Source of the DNA: Actinoplanes missouriensis 431
GTDB taxonomy: Bacteria > Actinomycetota > Actinomycetes > Mycobacteriales > Micromonosporaceae
Assembly: GCF_000284295.1 (NCBI RefSeq)
Contig: NC_017093.1
Location: 5,146,001-5,210,000, forward strand
Reading direction: 5' to 3'
DNA length: 64,000 nt
Shown: piece by piece, positions 16,359-24,257 of the stretch
Layout of the letters: each line of letters begins with the position of its first letter
Position numbering within the stretch: position 1 is the first letter of the stretch
Notes under the pieces: generated by a model
Database searches by the model: none
What the model saw: the letters and a program-made list of their open reading frames with translations, nothing else
Told to the model about the DNA's origin: nothing
Translations under genes and position numbers: made by a program

Positions 16359-16439
16359 GCGCACGCTGCGACGGGAATGCGACACACGCGGCGGAGCTCT
16401 GACCGCGCGCGCCTCGTCGTCGGCGGCTGAGGCGCCGGT

Positions 16440-19400
16440 TCAGGGCTGCGCCACCTGCGTGATGTCCCACTCGCCGTTGTGGATCAGATAGCCGCGCCCC
16501 ACCCCCAGGCGCACCGGCGCGCGCCGCGGCAGCGTCACCCCCAGCAGGTCCCCGTCGAGGTCGATGTTGGGGCGCAGCAGCAGCCCCGCCTTCCCCCGCC
16601 GCACGGTGTGGGTCCAGTGCCCGTAGAGCGTCCGCAGCGCGTCCGCCCGCCCCGCGGCGACCACGTGCAGGTCGGGCAGCCCGGCCCCGAGCAGCCCCGC
16701 GATGGCGCCGTCCGCGTCGTCCAGCCCCTCCGCGTCGTCAACGAGCAGCACCGCCGGCCCGGCGACCCCGCGCAGGTCGGCGAGGAGCGCGGCGGCCGGC
16801 CCGCCGGGGTCCGCGAACCGGTCCACGTCCCCGCTTGCCCGCAGCGGGGACCGCCGCCCGCCGATCGCCGCGACGAACGCCCGCCCGCGCAGCACCGCGG
16901 CGAGGGTGAGCAGCGCGGTGCTCTTCCCGGACCGGGCCGGGCCCGCGATCAGCGCGTGATCGCCCTCGTAGAGCACCAGCGCCGCCGCACCCAGATCCGA
17001 CTCCTGCACGCCGATCGGCACCCGCCACGGTTCGTCGCCGAGCGCCGGGGCCGGCAGGTCGGCGACGGTCACCGCGGACGGCAGCACCCCGATCCGGGCG
17101 GCGACGCGCGGCGCGTCCGGGTACTTCGCGGCGACCAGGGCCGCCATCGCGGCCGCCGACGGCGACGGGCGGCCGACCTGGGCCTGCAGGCCCGAGGGCA
17201 GCGCGACGAGACGGCCGGGCACCCGGGCCGGCACGTCCTTACGGGAGAGTCCGGCCTGCACGTAGTCGTACGGGTCGGGCAGCCGGAACAGCCAGCGTTG
17301 CGTGGTGACCGACGTCCACGCGGCCGGCACGGTGCTGAACCGGTCGGCGGTCACCGCGAACCAGATCCCGGCCGCGGTGCCGTCCGCGTAGACCCGCGTC
17401 ACCACGTCGAGGAGCGCGAGACCCTCCACGTCGTCGAACGCGGCGCGCAGCGCCGACAGGTTGTCGATCAGCACCACGATCGGGCGGCGCGGCGGCCCGC
17501 CGGAGCGGCGCCTGTCCCGTTCGGCGCGCAGGTGCCGGATCAGCCGGACCTGGCGTTCCCGGTCGTCGGCGGCGATCACGCTGCCGGTGTGCGGCAGCGT
17601 CTCCAGCACCGCCAGGTCCCCGGTCCCGTAGTCCACCGCGTAGATCTCCAGCTGCTCGGGCGGCCGGGCCACGGCGAGGCTGAGCGCGAGCGCGATCAGG
17701 GTGGTCGTGGTGCCGCTGCCGGTGATGCCGAGGAGCAGCAGGTTCCCGTCGGCCGGGTCCCACCCGATCGCGTGCTGCCGCTGGTTGTCCGGGTCGTCGG
17801 CGAGCGCGGCGACCGCCTGGCTGTCCGACGGCGGCAGGGTGGCCAGGTCCAGGTCGCCGGTGAGCGGTTCCGGCCACGGGCGGTGCGGCGCCGGCAGGCC
17901 GCCGGCGGCCTCGGCGACGGCGTCGACGAGACGCGCGAGGTCCGTACGGCTCGGGCTTTCCACCATCGCCGGGGTACGGGGTTCCGCCGCCGCCCCGAAC
18001 ACGAACGGCATCACCGCCACCGGCGCGTCATCGCCGCCACCGGACGCCGTCGTCACGAGCGCCGTCTGGATCGGCACCACCTCACCCGGCCCGAGCCGCA
18101 CGTAGGCCCGCCCCGGCAGCAGCCGGCTCAGCTCGGCCGCGTCCCGCACGCCGATCACGTCGATCGAGTCGGCGGCGTCCTGCACGCGCAACGCCACCCG
18201 CAGGTTCGTGTTCGTGCGGATGTTGTCGTTGACGGCTCCGGACGGCCGTTGCGTGGCGAGGATCAGGTGCACGCCGAGGGTCCGTCCGCGCTGCGCGATC
18301 CCGACCAGCGCGGTGAGGAAGTCGGGCAGCTCCTTCGCCATGGTGGCGAACTCGTCGATCACCACGACCAGCCGCGGCATCGGGTGATCCACGGCCGCGC
18401 CGCTCCGGACGTACTCGATGAGGTTGTCGGCCCGCACCTCCCGCAGCCGGCGCTCCCGGCGCCGCAGTTCCGCCTCGAGGGCGCGCAGCGCTCGCTCGCC
18501 GAGCTGTTCGTCGAGGTCGGTCACGAGGCCGACGGTGTGCGGCAGGCGCGCGCACTCGTCGAACGCCGCGCCGCCCTTGTAGTCCATCAGGACGAACGTC
18601 AGCTGTTGCGGCCCGGCGTTCGCGGCGAGGGCGGCGACCAGGCTGCGCAGCAGCTCGCTCTTGCCGGAGCCGGTGGTGCCGCCGATCAGCCCGTGCGGCC
18701 CGTCCCGGATCAGGTCGAGCGTGAAGACGCCGCGGCCGGTCATCCCGAGCGGCGCGGCGAGGGTCTCCGGGTCGGTGCGGCGCCAGCGGTCCCGGATCGC
18801 CTGCGCGTCGATCCGGGACAGGCCGAGCATGGGCAGCAGGCGTACGCCGTCGGGCAGTCCCGCCCCGGTGCGGCGCAGCTCCGGGTCGTCGAAGCGGGCC
18901 AGCCGCCGCGCACCGGTCCGCGCCTGCTCGACGGCGAGCCCGGCCAGCAGAACATTGCCCACGGCGGTCCCCTCCGCGGGTCGCCGGACCGTCGCGTCGC
19001 CGTCCGGCCCGGCGATCTCGATCACCGTGTCGCACGCGGCGGGCAGCCGGTCCGCGGTCGCCGCCAGGACGATCCCGGCGACCGGCACCGGCCGGGACGC
19101 CTCGAACGGCGTCCGGGCGGGGATGCGGGCGGCGTTGAGCAGGTCCCGCGCCGGGGAGTGGACGCCCTCGGTGAGGACGTCGGAATCCAGCACGACGAGC
19201 GTGGTCCCGCCGTGTGACCCGGCTGCCAGCTGCCGGAGCATCGCGTCGCTGCGGTCCCGGCGGTGCGACAGCCACTGCCCGCTGTCGTCGCCGAGCCGGG
19301 TGTGCGGCAGCCATTTGCACCAGTCCCAGACCGGTTCCCGGCCGTCGTCGACGAACACGCCGATCGTCAGGTCGGCCGGTCCGTGGTGGACGGCGGCCTG

Positions 19401-20633
19401 GCAGAGCAGGCTGCGGGCCACGGCCAGCGCGACGTCCCGGTCACCGGTGATCCCGACGACCCCGCCCCCGCCCAGGTTCACCTCGATCGGCGCGGCCGGC
19501 AGGCGCGCCGCGGCGATCCGCTCGGCGACCGCGTCCGGCAGCCGGCCGCCGTCGGCGCGTACCGGCGGCGTCCACGGGCGGTCGGCGAGACCCGCGTGCA
19601 GCAGCAGGAAGTCCTCGTGGTGCGGGCGCCGCTCCCAGAGCCGGGTGCTGGGCAACTCGGCGCGGCGCAACGCCTCGGCCGGGTCGGCGAGGATGTGCCG
19701 CAGCCGGTCCCGCTCGACCGCACCGGCCGCCGCGATCCGCTCGTCGAGCGTGTCCAGCTCCGCCGCGAACGTCCTCCTCCCCTCGGCCGCCTCCTTCCGG
19801 TTGCGGCGCCGCGACTCCACATAGGTGCCGATCCCGATCAGCGGTGAGAGCAGCGCGAACAGACCGAACCGCAGATCCCGGGTGACCGCCACCATGATCA
19901 CGGCGAGCACCAGCGGGCCGAGCGTCGACGCGAGGCTGAAGTGCGGTTTCGACGGCTCCCGCGGCTCCGGCGGCGCGGTCATCTCGTCCGGCGCGGCCGG
20001 TGGCGCGGACCGCGGCGGCCGGTTGAACGACACGGTCCCGCCACGCCCCAGATGCCGCCGCAGGTCCAGCCCGGCCGGCCGGTCGCCGTCACCGGGCCGG
20101 CGCACGGCCAGCGCCACCGCGCCGACCCCGAGCACATCACCGGGCGAGATCAGGGTGGGTTCGCGCAGGTTCACCCCATTGACCTGTACGCCGTTGGCCG
20201 CCCCCAGATCCGTCACACCGACCGCGTCCCGCCCGACGCTGAGCACACAGTGCTCCCGCGACACGGTCTCGTCCTCGAGCCGCACCCCGGCCTGCGGGCC
20301 GCGACCCACCAGCCACTGCCCGGGCGGCAGCGGGAACACCCGCCCGGCCCGCAGCCCACCCACCGTGACCACCTCGGCCGCGACCGGGAGCGGCCGCGGA
20401 TCCCGGGCCGGCCCGGCCGGGGTGAGCACCGCCCCCTCGTGCAGCCCGGAGCCGGCGATCGGCGTCGCCGACTCCACGACACGGCCGTCGATCATCACGC
20501 GCCCGGGGTCCGCCGCGCCGAGCGCCCGGAAGAGGTCAGCGAGCGTGGCATCCCGGCTGCGCGGGCGCACCTCGACCTCGAACCCCGGCGGCCCCGAGGG
20601 CTCCGCCGGGCCCGGCGCATAGATGATGTGCAC
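16440..20633 (-). CDS. eccC: EssC/EccC-like type VII secretion FtsK/SpoIIIE ATPase with FHA domain
   Basis: This 1397-residue protein has an N-terminal beta domain (1-75), an FHA domain (about 80-170, VGRGPQAGVRLEDETVSREHC), two membrane helices (about 235-275) and three FtsK/SpoIIIE ATPase domains. Domain 1 has intact Walker A (GGTTGSGKSE, about 650) and Walker B (VVVIDEF). Domain 2 has a degenerate Walker A (GITGSGTTTT, Lys replaced). Domain 3 has GPARSGKST and VLLVDD. This order is that of Firmicutes EssC/YukB rather than two-subunit mycobacterial EccCa/Cb. It should power export of WXG100 proteins and cargo, such as those at 1-1.9 kb. No other secretion subunit is in the window. GTG 20633 is preferred to TTG 20639. 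Confidence 0.87.
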   Translation of the reverse strand: MHIIYAPGPAEPSGPPGFEVEVRPRSRDATLADLFRALGAADPGRVMIDGRVVESATPIAGSGLHEGAVLTPAGPARDPRPLPVAAEVVTVGGLRAGRVFPLPPGQWLVGRGPQAGVRLEDETVSREHCVLSVGRDAVGVTDLGAANGVQVNGVNLREPTLISPGDVLGVGAVALAVRRPGDGDRPAGLDLRRHLGRGGTVSFNRPPRSAPPAAPDEMTAPPEPREPSKPHFSLASTLGPLVLAVIMVAVTRDLRFGLFALLSPLIGIGTYVESRRRNRKEAAEGRRTFAAELDTLDERIAAAGAVERDRLRHILADPAEALRRAELPSTRLWERRPHHEDFLLLHAGLADRPWTPPVRADGGRLPDAVAERIAAARLPAAPIEVNLGGGGVVGITGDRDVALAVARSLLCQAAVHHGPADLTIGVFVDDGREPVWDWCKWLPHTRLGDDSGQWLSHRRDRSDAMLRQLAAGSHGGTTLVVLDSDVLTEGVHSPARDLLNAARIPARTPFEASRPVPVAGIVLAATADRLPAACDTVIEIAGPDGDATVRRPAEGTAVGNVLLAGLAVEQARTGARRLARFDDPELRRTGAGLPDGVRLLPMLGLSRIDAQAIRDRWRRTDPETLAAPLGMTGRGVFTLDLIRDGPHGLIGGTTGSGKSELLRSLVAALAANAGPQQLTFVLMDYKGGAAFDECARLPHTVGLVTDLDEQLGERALRALEAELRRRERRLREVRADNLIEYVRSGAAVDHPMPRLVVVIDEFATMAKELPDFLTALVGIAQRGRTLGVHLILATQRPSGAVNDNIRTNTNLRVALRVQDAADSIDVIGVRDAAELSRLLPGRAYVRLGPGEVVPIQTALVTTASGGGDDAPVAVMPFVFGAAAEPRTPAMVESPSRTDLARLVDAVAEAAGGLPAPHRPWPEPLTGDLDLATLPPSDSQAVAALADDPDNQRQHAIGWDPADGNLLLLGITGSGTTTTLIALALSLAVARPPEQLEIYAVDYGTGDLAVLETLPHTGSVIAADDRERQVRLIRHLRAERDRRRSGGPPRRPIVVLIDNLSALRAAFDDVEGLALLDVVTRVYADGTAAGIWFAVTADRFSTVPAAWTSVTTQRWLFRLPDPYDYVQAGLSRKDVPARVPGRLVALPSGLQAQVGRPSPSAAAMAALVAAKYPDAPRVAARIGVLPSAVTVADLPAPALGDEPWRVPIGVQESDLGAAALVLYEGDHALIAGPARSGKSTALLTLAAVLRGRAFVAAIGGRRSPLRASGDVDRFADPGGPAAALLADLRGVAGPAVLLVDDAEGLDDADGAIAGLLGAGLPDLHVVAAGRADALRTLYGHWTHTVRRGKAGLLLRPNIDLDGDLLGVTLPRRAPVRLGVGRGYLIHNGEWDITQVAQP

Positions 20634-20658
20634 GACCAAGGTTAACCAAGGACATCGA

Positions 20659-21681
20659 TCAAGAAGAACGGTCGAGGCGGTGGGCGAGCCATTCGACGGC
20701 CAGGGGGTAGCGGTAGTCGATGCCGCCGTGGGCAGCCGGGAAGAGCTCGTAACTGATCCGTTCCTGCGGGACGCCGATCCGGAGCAGGCCGTCCTTGAAC
20801 GCCTCGGCGCCCAGGTCGAGGAACCACTCGTCGCGGGTGCCGGCGTCGATCCAGACCGCGCGCAGGCCGCGCAGCGCGTCGGCGTAGCGGTCGATCATGC
20901 GGATCGGGTCCCAGGCCAGCCAGCGGTCCCAGAGCTCCGGGATGAGCACGCCGGAACGCGGGTCGAAGGGCAGGCGCGGGGTGCCGTCCGGGTCGGCGGA
21001 GAAGGCTGCGGTGCAGCCCAGGAGCAGGGTGAGCGACATGTCGTGCTCCTTGGTCAGGCTGACCCGGGAGTTGAAGTCGGTCCACCACTTCATGATGTCG
21101 TGGTCGTATTCGCGCAGGGCTCGGGCCGACTTGGCGAACTCGTTGAGGTAGCAGTACTCGTAGAGGGCGTCACCGGCGTGGGTGGCGAGCGCGCCGAACA
21201 GGTCGGGCCGCAGCATCGGGGTGATCATCGCGCCGAAGCCGCCGGAGGACTTGCCGGAGATCGCGCGGGATCCGGCGGCGGCGATCGTGCGGTACCGGGC
21301 GTCGACGTGCGGGACCACCTCGTCGCAGAGGTACGAGTGATACTTCCCGGTGCCGGGCGAGTCGACGAACTGCGAGCCGCCGTACGCGGTCCACGCGTCC
21401 ACGTAGACCAGGATGCAGCCCGGCGCCCGGCCGTGGGCGAACACCTGGTCGGCGGTGACGACGAACGGCTGCCGGAAGGCCTGGCGGTTGCCCCACATCT
21501 CGACCTGTCCGGAGTAGCCCTGGATCACGTAGACGGTGGGATAGCGGTCGCTGCTCTCCGCGTAACCGGGCGGGGTGTAGACCCAGAGCGGGCGCACGTG
21601 CGGGTCGCCGAGCGGGTTGTCCCTCAGCAGAACCGAGTCGATGGTCTCCTGATGCAGGGTTCCTTCGAGTTCACTGAACAT
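20659..21681 (-). CDS. Esterase of the Fes/esterase D alpha/beta-hydrolase fold
   Basis: This 340-residue protein lacks a signal peptide. WVYTPPGY and YPTVYVIQGYSGQ begin the fold, AISGKSSGGFGAM contains the probable nucleophile Ser in G-K-S-S-G, and PAAHGGIDYRYP may supply the catalytic His. It belongs to the putative esterase group that includes enterochelin and S-formylglutathione esterases. The substrate is not evident. It is 25 nt upstream of the secretion ATPase in the same direction, though a functional link is doubtful. A hairpin (21744-21770) separates it from the chitinase gene. Confidence 0.82.
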   Translation of the reverse strand: MFSELEGTLHQETIDSVLLRDNPLGDPHVRPLWVYTPPGYAESSDRYPTVYVIQGYSGQVEMWGNRQAFRQPFVVTADQVFAHGRAPGCILVYVDAWTAYGGSQFVDSPGTGKYHSYLCDEVVPHVDARYRTIAAAGSRAISGKSSGGFGAMITPMLRPDLFGALATHAGDALYEYCYLNEFAKSARALREYDHDIMKWWTDFNSRVSLTKEHDMSLTLLLGCTAAFSADPDGTPRLPFDPRSGVLIPELWDRWLAWDPIRMIDRYADALRGLRAVWIDAGTRDEWFLDLGAEAFKDGLLRIGVPQERISYELFPAAHGGIDYRYPLAVEWLAHRLDRSS

Positions 21682-21743
21682 GATGCCGAGTCAACCACCA
21701 CTGCGCGGTCTCGTGGCCCCGCGTTCGACCGCCGCGACGGCGG

Positions 21744-21770
21744 CGCCGGCCCGGGACGGCCGGGCCGGCG
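21744..21770 (-). terminator. Hairpin terminator of the chitinase gene
   Basis: A perfect 10-bp stem (CGCCGGCCCG with CGGGCCGGCG) and a 7-nt loop lie 15 nt beyond the chitinase stop. There is no T tract, as is common in high-GC actinobacteria. Confidence 0.6.
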
Positions 21771-21785
21771 TCGCGCGGGAACGGG

Positions 21786-23096
21786 TCAGCGGCCCTGCAG
21801 GCCCTTCACCGTGTCGCCGAAGGTCCAGCCCTTCGAACCGTCCCAGTTGATCGACCAGGTCATCAGGCCCTTGAGCCCGGGGACGCTGTTCCACGCCTGG
21901 GTCACCAGCGACGGCGTCATGTATCCGCCACCGGCGCCGGGCTGGGCGGGCAGGCCGGGGACCTGCTTGTCGTACGGGATCCTGATGGTCGTGCCCTGGA
22001 TGGTGAGGCCGTTGTTCAGGCACTGGGTCTGCACGGTGAAGCCCTGCACGGTGCCGGCCGCGTACGAGTCACCGGAGCACCCGTACATCGATCCGTTGTA
22101 GTACTGCATGTTCAGCCACCACAGACGGCCGTTGTCCAGGTACCTCTTGATGACGGGCAGGTACGAGCCCCAGATCGACCCGTAGGTGACGCTGCCGCCC
22201 GTCACGTACGCCGTCTCCGGCGCCATGGTGAGCCCGAAGGCCGGCGGCATCGCGGCGAGCACCCCGTCGATGATCCGGATCAGGTTCGCCTGCGACGGCG
22301 ACAGCGTGGTGATGCTGCCGCTGCCGGAGAGGCCGGTCTCGATGTCGATGTCGATGCCGTCGAAGTTGCCGGCCTTGAGGATCGGCACGATCGTCGCGAC
22401 GAACCGGTCGGCGACGGCGCTGGAGCTCAGGTCGATGCCGGCGGCCGCCCCGCCGATCGACATCAGCACCGTCGCGCCCCGCGCCTTCGCGGCGCAGATC
22501 TCGGCGGGGGTCGGCACCTTCACCCCGGCGTCCATGCCGTTCTCCCAGAGGACCGTGCCGTCCGAGCGGATCACCGGGAACGCGGCCATCAGCACGTTGT
22601 AGCCGTGCTGGGTGATCCGGCTGTCGTTGATCGGGATCCAGCCCATGCCGGGGTGCACGCCGTTGGACGCGCCGTCCCAGTTCTCCCAGTACCCCTGGAG
22701 CACCTTGCCGGCCGGCCGCCCCTTGACGGCGCACGCGGGCTGGCTGGTGGACACGGACGGCGACGGGGAGGACGAGGGTGACACCGACACCGACACCGAC
22801 ACCGACGGCGAGGGCGACGTGGTTCCGCCCCCGCTGCACTCTCCGAGATCGCGCCACAGGGTCGGCGTCGTGGACGGCGTCCACCCCGCGCCCGCCCACG
22901 CGGTGTGCGTGACCAGGGCCTGATACAGGCGCGCCTGATGGGTGACCTGCTGCCCCGCCGTATACGACACCCCCTCGGCCCACGTCGTCGAGGAACACGC
23001 CACCGCCGCTGATCCGCTCGGCGAGAACGCCATCACGGACCCGGCCGCCACCACCACTCCGGCGATCAACGCCATCAACCCGCGTCGAAGTCTCAT
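21786..23096 (-). CDS. Secreted GH18 chitinase with N-terminal CBM5/12
   Basis: This 436-residue protein has a Sec signal (about 1-32), a CBM5/12 chitin-binding module (about 33-90, WAEGVSYTAGQQVTHQ and LYQALVTHTAWAGAGWTP), a Ser/Val/Pro linker, and a GH18 TIM barrel. The catalytic DxxDxDxE is present as FDGIDIDIET, with SIGG and WSINWD strands at the expected places. It hydrolyses beta-1,4-GlcNAc chains of chitin outside the cell. ATG 23096 is chosen over GTG 23102 for the better signal peptide. The 31-nt upstream gap is A/T-rich for this genome, so a promoter of its own is possible. Confidence 0.93.
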   Translation of the reverse strand: MRLRRGLMALIAGVVVAAGSVMAFSPSGSAAVACSSTTWAEGVSYTAGQQVTHQARLYQALVTHTAWAGAGWTPSTTPTLWRDLGECSGGGTTSPSPSVSVSVSVSPSSSPSPSVSTSQPACAVKGRPAGKVLQGYWENWDGASNGVHPGMGWIPINDSRITQHGYNVLMAAFPVIRSDGTVLWENGMDAGVKVPTPAEICAAKARGATVLMSIGGAAAGIDLSSSAVADRFVATIVPILKAGNFDGIDIDIETGLSGSGSITTLSPSQANLIRIIDGVLAAMPPAFGLTMAPETAYVTGGSVTYGSIWGSYLPVIKRYLDNGRLWWLNMQYYNGSMYGCSGDSYAAGTVQGFTVQTQCLNNGLTIQGTTIRIPYDKQVPGLPAQPGAGGGYMTPSLVTQAWNSVPGLKGLMTWSINWDGSKGWTFGDTVKGLQGR

Positions 23097-23127
23097 GGGC
23101 ACATAGTGGCGTTCACATCAGTAAATA

Positions 23128-24225
23128 TCAAGGGTTCTTAACTATTAACGGCACCCCCAGATAAGCGGCGTAATCCGACAGCACACCAGCGAAATCATCA
23201 CCATCCATGGGTACGAGGGGGAGCACCGTGACCGTGACAGCCCGCTTCCCGATGGACCGTTTCCAGGTCGCCACCACCTGCCCGTGGAGGACCAGCGTCG
23301 ACTGGAACACCCCGTTCCCACCCGGGATGATCTTCGCGAGCTGCTCCGCGGACGCCATCAGCGTCCGGTCCTTGTAACCCAGCAGGTACTCGTCGAAGCC
23401 CGGCAGCGCCCAGCACCCGCGCACCGGCCCGGCGTCCAGCACCGCGGGATCCGCCCACATCTCGATCCCCTCGACGTCGACGGCGGCCAGGCCCGCCCCG
23501 GCGATCCCGGCCCGCGCGTCCCGGACGCCGAGACCGGTCCAGCCCGCGAAATCCTTCACCGTGGCCGGACCGTGCGACCGGAAGAACCGCTGCGCCAGGA
23601 TCGCCAGGCCCTCCTCCCGTGAGGACGGCGTGAACCGCCCCGGGACCCAGTCGTCCAGCAGCACGAAGGTCTGCTCGGCCCCGATGTTGGGGGCGATCGC
23701 CGTCAGGGAGCGCTGAGACGCGTACCAGAGAAGGTGGTAACCGCGCTGACCGCTGACGTCGATGCCGCCCTCGCGGAGCGCGCCCAGGCACGCGGACCGC
23801 GTCAGCCGCCCGCCGCCGGAGGCGAGGGCGGCCGCGAGGATCTCCATCGACCGGTGGGCGGTCTTCTCGTCGAGACCGAGATAATCCCAGCGTTTGGCGA
23901 CGCTGGTGAGCTGGCGGACGCCGGTGAGATCGAGCATCCAGTGCGCGTCGGCGGACGGGACGAGGTGGACCGTGCCGCGCATCGGCCAGGTGCGCACGAC
24001 CGAGCGGTCCTCGGTGGCGGCGACCACCTCGGGCAGCGCCAGGCCGGTGCGCAGGCCGAGCGACCAGAGCACGCTGTTGAGGTCCTGCGCCTGCATGGCG
24101 CCGAACCACTCGACGACGCCGCTGACCGATCGGTCGCCGGCGCCGGCATCGTCCGCGCCGGCATCGTCCGCGCCGGCGAGCAGCAGGCTGCGCAGGCGGA
24201 GGCTCAGTGCCGCTGAAGAATCCAC
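23128..24225 (-). CDS. AlkZ/YcaQ-like winged-helix protein (HTH_42)
   Basis: This 365-residue protein of the HTH_42 family has the hallmark pattern FGAMQAQDLNSVLWSLGLRT near residue 42. In AlkZ-type DNA glycosylases the catalytic Q-x-Q lies here, and QAQ is present. Further conserved parts are VRTWPMRGTVHLV, WTGLGVRDARAG and CWALPGFDEYLLGYKDR. It may remove damaged bases, perhaps as self-protection against a DNA-damaging metabolite, but many family members are uncharacterised. GTG 24225 follows TAGGCT by 7 nt, so it is probably leaderless. A short GADDAGADDAGAGD repeat lies near the N-terminus, and codon 360 is a rare TTA. It follows pgi after 32 nt. Confidence 0.82.
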   Translation of the reverse strand: MDSSAALSLRLRSLLLAGADDAGADDAGAGDRSVSGVVEWFGAMQAQDLNSVLWSLGLRTGLALPEVVAATEDRSVVRTWPMRGTVHLVPSADAHWMLDLTGVRQLTSVAKRWDYLGLDEKTAHRSMEILAAALASGGGRLTRSACLGALREGGIDVSGQRGYHLLWYASQRSLTAIAPNIGAEQTFVLLDDWVPGRFTPSSREEGLAILAQRFFRSHGPATVKDFAGWTGLGVRDARAGIAGAGLAAVDVEGIEMWADPAVLDAGPVRGCWALPGFDEYLLGYKDRTLMASAEQLAKIIPGGNGVFQSTLVLHGQVVATWKRSIGKRAVTVTVLPLVPMDGDDFAGVLSDYAAYLGVPLIVKNP

Positions 24226-24232
24226 GGCACCG

Positions 24233-24238
24233 AGCCTA
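24233..24238 (-). promoter_or_regulatory. Probable leaderless promoter -10 box (TAGGCT)
   Basis: On the minus strand TAGGCT is followed by 7 nt and GTG 24225 of the AlkZ-like gene. Confidence 0.5.
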
Positions 24239-24257
24239 GAGACCGCCTACGACATTT

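Noticed and set aside
16479..19217. A 912-codon plus-strand open frame
   Set aside because: Mirror of the type VII secretion ATPase gene; Arg/His/Pro-rich and without domain features.
16440..20633. DNA translocase of the FtsK/SpoIIIE type
   Set aside because: The FHA domain, two membrane helices and three ATPase domains fit type VII secretion; there is no gamma DNA-reading domain.
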